A stretch of 36,102 nt of DNA from Thermoleophilia bacterium (GCA_020438525.1 JAGQUL010000001.1:4251-40352), one strand, 5' to 3'. Positions 17,638-23,344 are shown, numbered from the stretch's first letter. The notes: generated by a model from the letters alone, not told the origin. Translations and numbers: made by a program.

Positions 17638-17704
17638 GGCTGCGCGCGGCGAACGAGCGGCGAGGCGGCTCCGGGGAGCTGCAGGGGCCAAACTGACCAC
17701 AGCC
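17638..17704 (-). promoter_or_regulatory. Conserved leader element, copy B (surface protein gene)
   Basis: On the minus strand the element begins GGCTGTGGTC and ends GCCGCGCGCAGCC. The C-to-T change in the first block still pairs (U with G), which fits an RNA stem. After the second block, CCTTCG can pair with CGAAGG of the ribosome-binding site, with an inner CAAC/GTTG stem, so the Shine-Dalgarno sequence may be masked. Confidence 0.6.
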
Positions 17705-17709
17705 GGGTA

Positions 17710-17763
17710 AGCGACTGACGGTGCCCCGACACATCGAGGCGTGTCAGTCGCTCATGTCAGTCA
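17710..17763. repeat. 9-mer cluster 1 with 10-bp inverted repeat
   Basis: AGCGACTGAC (17710-17719) and GTCAGTCGCT (17743-17752) form a perfect inverted repeat with a 23-nt spacer. A further TGTCAGTCA (17755-17763) lies 13 bases after the second one in the same orientation. The first copy is 7 nt from leader element B. Confidence 0.75.
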
Positions 17764-17799
17764 TCGACCGATCTCAGCGATACTTGAGCGCGAATTGCA

Positions 17800-17832
17800 C
17801 GTGGCCATGCGGGATAACGCCGCATGGCCACG
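17800..17832. repeat. Perfect 13-bp hairpin
   Basis: CGTGGCCATGCGG (17800-17812) and its exact complement (17820-17832) enclose the 7-nt loop GATAACG. There is no T-run, and it lies more than 200 bases from the nearest coding end, so a role as simple terminator is unlikely. The shape would fit a nick-site hairpin of an origin of transfer or replication. Confidence 0.7.
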
Positions 17833-17868
17833 CACCAACTCGACTTTCGGGGGTCGCGCCTTCAACTG

Positions 17869-17891
17869 CAGACAACCCAAAGGGTTGTCTG
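17869..17891. repeat. Perfect 10-bp hairpin with 3-nt loop
   Basis: CAGACAACCC (17869-17878) and GGGTTGTCTG (17882-17891) flank AAA. It lies in the middle of the hairpin-rich region. Confidence 0.7.
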
Positions 17892-17971
17892 GCGCGATCG
17901 CCAACCCGAACGAGCGCTGCCTCACCATAGCGCGCCGAAATCCCAAAACCAGTCCCTATCGGGAACCTCAT

Positions 17972-17980
17972 CGACTGACA
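17972..17980 (+). repeat. Single 9-mer copy CGACTGACA
   Basis: An exact copy of the motif, followed by TCGACGACCG. It stands alone between the hairpins and the ssb-proximal inverted pair. Confidence 0.6.
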
Positions 17981-18049
17981 TCGACGACCGATTTCGGCAA
18001 TTCCCTGCTGTGGAGCGCATTTCCACGCTATTGTGAGGATTGTACGAAG

Positions 18050-18083
18050 TGTCAGTCGAATGAAGATGCACCACCGACTGACA
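18050..18083. repeat. 9-mer inverted pair upstream of ssb
   Basis: TGTCAGTCG (18050-18058) and CGACTGACA (18075-18083) form a perfect 9-bp inverted repeat with a 16-nt spacer, about 110 bases upstream of the ssb start. An operator for ssb is plausible. Confidence 0.65.
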
Positions 18084-18194
18084 TATCACGCGTGAGAGGA
18101 GACGCATGTCTGGAGCATCACGGTTCGTGTAGCCAACCTCGTCAGGTATGGAGCGCGTAGCGTCCAGCGGGCGAGGGATTCCCGCAGGAGCACA

Positions 18195-18560
18195 ATGATG
18201 TGGATGAACGTAACGTGCCTCGTCGGTCGAGCGACCGCCGAACCCAAAGCACGAGAAACCGCCGGAGGAACCAAGTATGCAACCCTCCGGCTCGCAGTAC
18301 CCCGAGGACGAGGCGAGACGGACTTCTTCACCGTCGAGTTCTGGGGCAAGCTCGCAACCGTCGCGCACGCGCACGTCAGCAAGGGCACGATCCTCACCGT
18401 GAGGTGCGAGCTACGACAGCAGACCTGGCAGGCAGCCGGTGAACGACGTGAGCGCCTTGCGCTCGTCGCTCGATCACTCGGCGTCGTGCGAGGCATCATC
18501 GACGACATCGCCGACGCCGGCGATGAGAACGACCTACCCGGCGAGCACATCGCCGCGTAA
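18195..18560 (+). CDS. ssb: Single-stranded DNA-binding protein (element-borne, short)
   Basis: A 121-residue OB-fold SSB: the start MNVTCLVGRAT, then KYATLRLAVPR, TDFFTVEFWGKLA and KGTILTVRCELR follow the strands of bacterial SSBs. AGGAG five bases upstream supports the first ATG. The protein is shorter than chromosomal SSBs and ends ENDLPGEHIAA instead of an acidic DDDIPF-like tip, so it probably coats DNA without recruiting the usual partner proteins. On a conjugative element it would protect the transferred strand. It is the only plus-strand gene between 10.9 and 23.3 kb. Confidence 0.85.
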   Translation: MMWMNVTCLVGRATAEPKARETAGGTKYATLRLAVPRGRGETDFFTVEFWGKLATVAHAHVSKGTILTVRCELRQQTWQAAGERRERLALVARSLGVVRGIIDDIADAGDENDLPGEHIAA

Positions 18561-18570
18561 ACGGAACCGG

Positions 18571-18599
18571 TGGCGGTGCGGCAGGCAAGCCCACCGCCA
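18571..18599. terminator. Terminator-like hairpin after ssb
   Basis: TGGCGGTG (18571-18578) pairs with CACCGCCA (18592-18599). It lies between the convergent ssb and the 185-residue gene and could serve both. No T-run follows. Confidence 0.5.
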
Positions 18600-18616
18600 A
18601 CGTCCATCCCTTCGGG

Positions 18617-19174
18617 CTATGCGCCTCGAGCGATGCGGCCCTCGTCGAGCAGCTCTCGTGCTCGATCCGCAATCCGTTGCGCTAGTGGGTCGATCTTCTG
18701 GGCCGGAAGCTGCGATGACACGTGCGTGACGTCGAACACGTAGCTCACGCCGAAGCGCGGGGCACTTGCCTGTAGCGCCCGCTCCCTGCCGAGCGCAGCT
18801 TCGAATGCGAAGGGCTCGGTCATGACCCCCGCGGTGTGGTCTCCGGGAAGCGAGAGCTCCAACGCGTGATCGTCGAACGCAACCACGGCATGCACGCTAT
18901 CGAAGCCAAGCAGCAGCATCCCTCGCCCAACCTGCTCCCGGAAGTACTCCAACTCACCTGCGCTCGTCGGAAACAGGGCGCCACCCAGCCGTAGCACTGC
19001 GCCCCTCGTGTACGCGACTGCGCGCACCGGAACGATCCTCGGATCGCGACCGGTGAGTTCGCGAAGCGCCAGAGCGGCAGCATGGATGCGCACGCTCCAC
19101 GAAGCGCGACCTGCGATCTCGCGAATTGCAGTGCAGACGGCTTGGCTCGTAACGATGGACGCGGGGTAGCTCAT
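18617..19174 (-). CDS. Unknown 185-residue protein coupled to recombinase 1
   Basis: The ATG overlaps the stop of recombinase 1 (ATGA), so the two are co-translated. The N-terminal part (TSQAVCTAIREIAG, then a helix and VPVRAVAYTRG) and the central hydrophobic segment (HAVVAFDDHALELS) faintly recall actinobacterial proteins with a transglutaminase-like fold, in which a Cys helix is followed by a GHLVV-type strand and a LIDLT-type strand. I cannot confirm that. The C-terminal 30 residues are helical and charged. The coupling suggests a role in recombination control or in maintenance of the element; no toxin or antitoxin motif is evident. Confidence 0.55.
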   Translation of the reverse strand: MSYPASIVTSQAVCTAIREIAGRASWSVRIHAAALALRELTGRDPRIVPVRAVAYTRGAVLRLGGALFPTSAGELEYFREQVGRGMLLLGFDSVHAVVAFDDHALELSLPGDHTAGVMTEPFAFEAALGRERALQASAPRFGVSYVFDVTHVSSQLPAQKIDPLAQRIADRARELLDEGRIARGA

Positions 19175-20160
19175 GCGGTGAATGCCTCGATCGTCATGCG
19201 TCGCCGCTCGTCATCGGAGAAGGCGTAGTGGCGCCTGGTGGTATCGAGCGAGGCGTGGCCGAGCACATCGGCCACCGCGTCAATCGGAATGCCCTTGTTG
19301 AGCAGCTGGGTCGCGAAGCTCCGCCGCAGCGCGTGCGGCGACACAAGGCTTCGGTGCTCATGCTTGCCCCGTTCCAACGGATGCAGGCCAATCTCGCACG
19401 CTCGCCGCTTGAGCTGGCGGTAGATTGTCGATCCTTGCACCGGCTTTCCGCGACTCGTGACCAGCACGAAGTCGGTCGAGGGATCCATGCGAGCTGTGCG
19501 CAGAGACGAGTTTCTCTCTGCCTCGTGGTCCTGATACACGTGCCACCGGCGCAACTCGGCCATCAGGAGCGGATGGATGTCGATCGTGCGGGATCGGTTG
19601 CCCTTGCCCGTCAGGCGTATCGTTCGCCGGTGGAAGTCGATGTCATCCCAGCGAAGCGTGCGAAGCTCGCCTGAGCGTGCGGCCGTGAACACGAGCAGGT
19701 AGGTCTGGATGCGCTCGCGTGGCGTGCCGGGAGCATCCAGCAGGCGCCGAATCTCACCGGCCGACAGATGCAGGCCGGGCGTGGTCACGACGCGTGGCGT
19801 TCGCACCATCACCGTCGGGTCGCTCGAGACGAGGCCCACCGCGACACAGTACCGGTAGAACGAGCGCAGTGAGGCCAGGTAATTTTTTCGAGTGCTCGGC
19901 GACAACGCCGTCCGAGACGAGTCCAGCGTGGCCGTTCGAAGATGCGCCATGAACCGCTGCACGTCTGCGGTGCCTGCGACCAGGAGTACGCCGTGATCGC
20001 CCGCGCGACGTCCGGCACCGAGTAGCCAGAGCGTGAACACACGCAGGTGAGTCCAGTACTTGATCTGGGTCGCTGTGCCGACCTCCGCCTGCATCGTGAA
20101 CTCGACGATCAGGTCGTGGCTGTACGGATCACGATCTTGCAGGACTGGGTCGCGGCGCAT
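19171..20160 (-). CDS. Tyrosine recombinase 1 (paralogue of recombinase 2)
   Basis: A 329-residue XerC/D-like recombinase. The ATG at 20160 has GAGGAG seven bases upstream and lies 30 nt after leader copy C; the longer frame to 20229 would start inside that element. Residues 10-115 are the core-binding domain; catalytic residues are Arg162 (AARSGELR), Lys186 (GKGNRS), His276 and Arg279 (PHALRRSF), His302 (LGHASLDTT) and Tyr312. It is clearly related to recombinase 2 (both have LRWxDIDF, IDIHPxLM and DAVADVLGHAS), so the pair arose by duplication or works as a heteromer. It is followed by the co-translated unknown gene. Confidence 0.88.
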   Translation of the reverse strand: MRRDPVLQDRDPYSHDLIVEFTMQAEVGTATQIKYWTHLRVFTLWLLGAGRRAGDHGVLLVAGTADVQRFMAHLRTATLDSSRTALSPSTRKNYLASLRSFYRYCVAVGLVSSDPTVMVRTPRVVTTPGLHLSAGEIRRLLDAPGTPRERIQTYLLVFTAARSGELRTLRWDDIDFHRRTIRLTGKGNRSRTIDIHPLLMAELRRWHVYQDHEAERNSSLRTARMDPSTDFVLVTSRGKPVQGSTIYRQLKRRACEIGLHPLERGKHEHRSLVSPHALRRSFATQLLNKGIPIDAVADVLGHASLDTTRRHYAFSDDERRRMTIEAFTA

Positions 20161-20190
20161 CGCACGGCTCCTCAACGAGCGGTTGACGAT

Positions 20191-20258
20191 GGCTGCGCGC
20201 GGCGAAGGAGGCGGAAGTCGAGCGATCAATGCAAGCAGGAGCTCACGGACCGCAGCCT
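20191..20258 (-). promoter_or_regulatory. Conserved leader element, copy C (recombinase 1)
   Basis: On the minus strand the element begins GGCTGCGGTC and ends GCCGCGCGCAGCC, 30 nt before the ATG of recombinase 1. Copies B and C share the longer block TTCGCCGCGCGCAGCC; copies A and C share the GTGAGCTC that follows the first block. A CAAC-N5-GTTG hairpin sits directly before the ribosome-binding site. A 9-mer motif copy ends only two bases upstream. Confidence 0.6.
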
Positions 20259-20259
20259 A

Positions 20260-20314
20260 CGACTGACATCGGCGCGACTGACACGAACCTTGAGTGTCAG
20301 TCGCGCCGATGTCA
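20260..20314. repeat. 9-mer cluster 2 with perfect 21-bp inverted repeat
   Basis: The arms at 20264-20284 and 20294-20314 are perfect complements over 21 bases and flank the 9-nt spacer GAACCTTGA. The arms contain CGACTGACA (20275-20283) and TGTCAGTCG (20295-20303); a third copy at 20260-20268 overlaps the left arm. The site lies between the stop of recombinase 2 (20319) and the leader of recombinase 1. It has the shape of a tyrosine-recombinase core site (two arms around a short spacer), but it could also be an operator or a terminator hairpin. Confidence 0.85.
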
Positions 20315-20318
20315 CGCT

Positions 20319-21329
20319 TCACAACGGGAGGCCGTGGATCGTGTCCCGGCGGCGCTCAGTCGACGAGAACGCGTAGTGCTTGCGCGTCGTGTTCACCGAC
20401 GCGTGCCCGAGCACGTCCGCGACCGCGTCCAGATGGTGCCCGTCGTTGAGCAGCAGTGTTCCGAACGTGCGGCGCAACGCATGCGGATGCACAGCCGAGA
20501 CGTTGTCCTTGTCGGCGGTCTTGATACATCGAACGCCAGCTCTCGCCGCGCGCTGCTTCAGCTGCTTGATGATGACGCTGTGCGACAGCTGCCGTCCCCG
20601 ACTGGTGAGCAGCACGAAGTCGGTGTCCGCGTTCGACTTCGCCGCGCGCACGTGCGCGTTGGCGCAAGCATGCTCCTCCTGCGCGAGCAGCCATCGCCGA
20701 AGCTCGACCATCAGGCGCGGATGGATGTCGATCACGCGATGCTTGTAATTCTTGCCGCGCAGGAGCATCGTCTGGTTCTGAAAGTCGATGTCCTGCCAGC
20801 GCAGCTGACGAATCTCATGTTCACGCGCACCGGTATACGTGAGCAGGTACACCTGCACCCGCTCGCGCGGCTGGCCGGGAACCTCGAGGATACGCCGAAC
20901 CTCCTCGGCCGTGAGCACCAGCCCGGGCGTGTGGCGCGCTTTCGGCGACTCCACGGCAAGCACCGGATTCTTCGGAACGAGCTCGACCGACTCCAGGTAG
21001 CGGTAGAAGCGGCACAGCGATGAGCGCACGTTCTTGCGAGTAGCCCCTGATGCCGACTGCGCGACACGGTGATGCTTGGCTGCCGCGAAGCGATTGCCGC
21101 TGCGCAGGTACGCCATGAACCGCGCGACCTGCCCGGTACGCACCTCCAGTAGATCCATGCAGCCGGTGTGCTCGCACCAGCGAGCGAACTCCAGCAGGTG
21201 CGTGCGGTACTTGGTGCACGTCGCATCACCCGCCGTGGACTGCGCGACGAACTCGTCGATTAGCGCCAGGTTCGCACGGCTCGGCGATTCGCTACAGCAT
21301 CGTGCCGCGGCCTTGTTGTTCGGTCCCAT
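20319..21329 (-). CDS. Tyrosine recombinase 2 (element-terminal integrase)
   Basis: A 336-residue recombinase; the ATG at 21329 has GAGGAG five bases upstream. Catalytic residues: Arg169 (TGAREHEIR), Lys193 (RGKNYKHR), His283 and Arg286 (PHALRRTF), His309 (LGHASVNTT) and Tyr319. It is a paralogue of recombinase 1. As the outermost gene, next to the tRNA 3'-end-like sequence, it is the best candidate for the integrase that inserted and excises the whole element. The 21-bp inverted repeat lies three bases after its stop and may terminate its transcript. It lacks the leader element found before recombinase 1, so the two are probably expressed under different conditions. Confidence 0.88.
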   Translation of the reverse strand: MGPNNKAAARCCSESPSRANLALIDEFVAQSTAGDATCTKYRTHLLEFARWCEHTGCMDLLEVRTGQVARFMAYLRSGNRFAAAKHHRVAQSASGATRKNVRSSLCRFYRYLESVELVPKNPVLAVESPKARHTPGLVLTAEEVRRILEVPGQPRERVQVYLLTYTGAREHEIRQLRWQDIDFQNQTMLLRGKNYKHRVIDIHPRLMVELRRWLLAQEEHACANAHVRAAKSNADTDFVLLTSRGRQLSHSVIIKQLKQRAARAGVRCIKTADKDNVSAVHPHALRRTFGTLLLNDGHHLDAVADVLGHASVNTTRKHYAFSSTERRRDTIHGLPL

Positions 21330-21432
21330 GATCGCTCCTCGCAATCTCGGGACGAAGGAGAACGTTGTGCCGACGCAGTCGACACGCCGGGAGCGGTATC
21401 GAAACGCGTTCCCCCGGTGAGCAGCAGGTTTC

Positions 21433-21503
21433 AGTGGGATCGGAAGGGATCGAACCACGCTACGACGGGAGAGTCCGTCGGTTCGATCCCGTCCAGCTCC
21501 ACT
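21433..21503. other. Attachment-site candidate: inverted tRNA 3'-end-like sequences
   Basis: GGGATCGAACC (21446-21456) and GGTTCGATCCC (21480-21490) are exact complements and are tRNA T-arm sequences; the imperfect arms extend to 24 bases (21433-21456 and 21480-21503). On the plus strand the T-arm is followed by GTCCAGCTCCA, which would be an acceptor 3' strand plus discriminator. No D-arm or anticodon arm precedes it, so it is not a complete tRNA gene. Together with the adjacent integrase and the following hairpin, it fits attR of an element inserted in a tRNA gene. Confidence 0.55.
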
Positions 21504-21504
21504 G

Positions 21505-21531
21505 GAACGCCTCCGCTTCGCGGGGGCGTTC
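21505..21531. terminator. Strong hairpin, tRNA-terminator-like
   Basis: GAACGCCTCCG and CGGGGGCGTTC pair over 11 positions (one G-T wobble) around a CTTCG loop. It directly follows the tRNA 3'-end-like sequence, as a tRNA terminator would. Confidence 0.7.
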
Positions 21532-21652
21532 TGCGTGGAGGCGTGCGCGCTGCGCGCGCTCGCGCGTCGCTTCGCTCGTCGTGGTGATCATGCCGCTGCG
21601 CGGCGCGATCACCGCTCCTCGCTCACCGTCGCCTGGACGTGATCGTGCGTCC

Positions 21653-21709
21653 TCCCGCCGCTCGGAAATGCTCAAGCCTGCGGCTTGGACATTTCGCTCG
21701 CTCTGGTCG
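21653..21709. repeat. 57-bp direct repeat, copy 1
   Basis: It matches 23214-23270 with two differences in 57 bases. It contains an imperfect hairpin: GAAATG (21665-21670), AAGCC-TGC-GGCTT (21674-21686) and CATTTC (21690-21695). The two copies flank the fic gene. Confidence 0.85.
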
Positions 21710-22004
21710 GGCGTTCGATCCTTGCGGGATCCCCGACGAGCTCATGGTTGCAAAGCATGGGGGTGGATCTCGTCCAGCTCCACTCGAATCGCAAGCGGGA
21801 TTCAACGGACTCCCGCTTCGCGCCGAGGCGCTCGTCCACTACGGAGTCCCGTTTCACCGAGCCTCGGCCACCATTTCCGCTCGCCACCGCGATGATCTGC
21901 AGACAATGCCGCCCCGCCCGTGGATCGTGTGGGCGTACCTCGTGATGTCGCTCGTCGGTATGGCGTATGGCATCGCGTGCTCGATCGCGCGCGAGAGCCA
22001 TTCG

Positions 22005-23054
22005 CTACGTGAGGCGTCTCCACGCTGCGGCGCGTCCGCGCCCGGTCGACTCGATGGCGCCGGCATCGCGCAGGCCGTGCAGGACCTTGCGAATGTGCGC
22101 GTCGCTCGCCGTCGGGACCGCCAGCCGGATATCGGCGAGTGTGAAGACCGGTACGGCTCGGGCATTGATGAAGCTGGTGATCGCCTCGGCTTTCGCCCCG
22201 CGGTGCGTCGAGAGCGTCGCCACGTTGGCTTCGAAGGTGTCGTAGGCGACCAGCAGCACGCCAATGAAGTACTCGAGCCAGGGGATCGGATCGTGCTCGG
22301 CGTCGTGCCAGCGGTCGCTGGAGTCGCCCAGCGCCTCGTAGTAGGACTCCTTGGATTCTGCGACGACGCGTTCGAGACTGACGTAGCGCCCGACGCCAGA
22401 GCCACCCTTGTACAGGCCGATCAGGGTCAGCAGTCGCGAGACGCGGCCGTTGCCGTCCAGGAACGGATGGATGCAGGTGAAGTCGAGCACCAGAGAGCCC
22501 ACGACCAGTGCCGGGTGCAGGTCGCGGCTGTCGAGTGCTGCCGCGGTGCGCTCGTGCAGACAGTTCATCGCCTCGGTGGTCTGCCAGGCGGGCACGGGCT
22601 GAAAGCGCACGCGGCGCGACCCGTCGGGCAGCACCTCTTCGATGGTGTTGTCGGTCGACTTGAAATTGCCGCCTTCCGCGCCGGTGAACTGGTACATGGC
22701 GCGATGCAGTTGCTGCGTGACGCCGGTCGTCAGCGGTATGTGCTCGTGGTTTGCGTGGATCAGGTCGAGCGCGCTGCGATAGCCGGCGATCTCGGCCTCG
22801 GATCGGTTCCTTGGCGTCGTTCGATCCTCGACGAGCGCCTTGATGCGCGCCGATGGCGCCACGATCCCCTCGATCGCATTCGACGCCTCGGTGCTCTGGA
22901 TCCGCGCAACGTCGACGAGTCGCTCGAGCGCTTCGGCCTGCTGCGACCTGAACATCGCCTCGCGCCCGCGGCATTCGTCGAGCCGGGACAGTTGGTTGAG
23001 CAGCGACAGCGGCACGGTGCCGGTGGCGATCAGCGAATCGATGGTCGACGTCAT
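22005..23054 (-). CDS. fic: Fic-family AMPylase with intrinsic inhibitory helix
   Basis: A 349-residue Fic protein predicted to transfer AMP from ATP to a hydroxyl side chain of a target protein. The active-site loop HPFLDGNGRVSR is at residues 196-207 with all key positions (His196, Asp200, Asn202, Arg204, Arg207). An N-terminal inhibitory motif S-x3-E-G (Ser58 to Gly63, SNAIEG) marks it as class II, self-inhibited. The C-terminal 60 residues (TLADIRLAVPTASDAHIRKV) look like a winged helix and may bind DNA. The ATG at 23054 has GAGGGA upstream. The gene lies alone between two copies of a 57-bp repeat and has an AT-rich promoter unlike its surroundings. No target or antitoxin gene is next to it. 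Confidence 0.9.
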   Translation of the reverse strand: MTSTIDSLIATGTVPLSLLNQLSRLDECRGREAMFRSQQAEALERLVDVARIQSTEASNAIEGIVAPSARIKALVEDRTTPRNRSEAEIAGYRSALDLIHANHEHIPLTTGVTQQLHRAMYQFTGAEGGNFKSTDNTIEEVLPDGSRRVRFQPVPAWQTTEAMNCLHERTAAALDSRDLHPALVVGSLVLDFTCIHPFLDGNGRVSRLLTLIGLYKGGSGVGRYVSLERVVAESKESYYEALGDSSDRWHDAEHDPIPWLEYFIGVLLVAYDTFEANVATLSTHRGAKAEAITSFINARAVPVFTLADIRLAVPTASDAHIRKVLHGLRDAGAIESTGRGRAAAWRRLT

Positions 23055-23100
23055 GAAATATCCCTCGGAGTGCCTCCAGTATATATTTTCTAGTCGGAGT
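23055..23100 (-). promoter_or_regulatory. AT-rich fic promoter
   Basis: On the minus strand an AT-rich run ends in TATACT (23083-23078), a good -10 box; no clear -35 is seen. The expected leader contains GGAGGCACTCC, a small inverted repeat, before the GAGGGA ribosome-binding site. Confidence 0.5.
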
Positions 23101-23213
23101 GGGCATTTCCTGCATCGAGGTTGAAGGGGCTGCAACGCACCGGCATTGATCCAACGTGGAAGGAGCCGGGCAGGATCCCGCTGATGACCAAGTTGAACGA
23201 CAAATTGCGGGAG

Positions 23214-23270
23214 TCCCGTCGCTCGGAAATACTCAAGCCTGCGGCTTGGACATTTCGCTCGCTCTGGTCG
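23214..23270. repeat. 57-bp direct repeat, copy 2
   Basis: Same orientation as copy 1, 1,561 bases away. The outer GAAATG of the hairpin is GAAATA here, so the stem is one pair weaker. It lies upstream of the DUF6325 gene. Confidence 0.85.
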
Positions 23271-23344
23271 CGACGGTCACCACGGCTGACCTCGCCGAAC
23301 CGTTCCGTCGGTTCGCGAACCCCGCCGCACGGGTAGTCGGCGGC

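Larger units (their letters stand above)
17601..18194. other. Hairpin-rich non-coding region, candidate origin or control region
   Basis: No gene is supported in these 594 bases. They hold leader copy B, six copies of the 9-mer CGACTGACA/TGTCAGTCG (two with one change), a 10-bp inverted repeat built from two of them, a 13-bp perfect hairpin, a 10-bp perfect hairpin with a 3-nt loop, and a 9-bp inverted repeat with a 16-nt spacer. The region separates divergent genes (surface protein and ssb). Such density of perfect palindromes is typical of origins of transfer or replication and of complex operators. I see no relaxase or replication gene next to it in this window. Confidence 0.55.
1..21503. 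mobile_element. Right part of an arsenic-resistance integrative conjugative element
   Basis: The stretch combines a type IV secretion gene set, a cell-wall hydrolase, ssb, three tyrosine recombinases plus a recombinase-like helper, and an arsenic cargo island. At the right edge, directly beyond the outermost integrase gene, there is a tRNA 3'-end-like sequence followed by a hairpin, the usual picture of attR for an element inserted in the 3' end of a tRNA gene. The left end lies outside the window, so no matching attL could be compared. Shared upstream motifs (13-bp block GGCTGCGCGCGGC at three loci, the 9-mer CGACTGACA at several) tie the secretion, surface-protein and recombinase genes into one unit. 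The relaxase was not seen and may lie further left. The arsenic and ABC genes could be cargo or a nested island. Confidence 0.65.
21330..22004. other. Non-coding junction with multiple hairpins and repeats
   Basis: No gene is supported between the integrase and fic. Besides the att candidate and terminator, there are a hairpin at 21583-21613 (GGTGATC/GATCACC with inner GCCGC-TGC-GCGGC), repeat copy 1 at 21653-21709, a second GTCCAGCTCCACT at 21772-21784 (first at 21491-21503), and an inverted repeat AAGCGGGA/TCCCGCTT (21793-21818). Open frames here translate T-arm complements (for example WSWTGSNR) and are artefacts. The picture is of several overlapping insertion scars. Confidence 0.5.

Noticed and set aside
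18106..18132. Eight-codon leader ORF (MSGASRFV) with a strong GAGGAG upstream of ssb
   Set aside because: The ribosome-binding site is good, but so short a frame without a regulatory pattern (attenuator, codon run) is not enough to call a gene.
21430..21504. Complete tRNA gene
   Set aside because: Only T-arm and acceptor-like 3' parts are present; no D-arm, anticodon arm or matching 5' acceptor strand can be placed, and the T-stem has a mismatch.
21460..22001. Open frames with peptides such as WSWTGSNR and WSWTRSTP next to the integrase
   Set aside because: They translate the complement of tRNA T-arm/acceptor sequence, a well-known source of spurious proteins near att sites.
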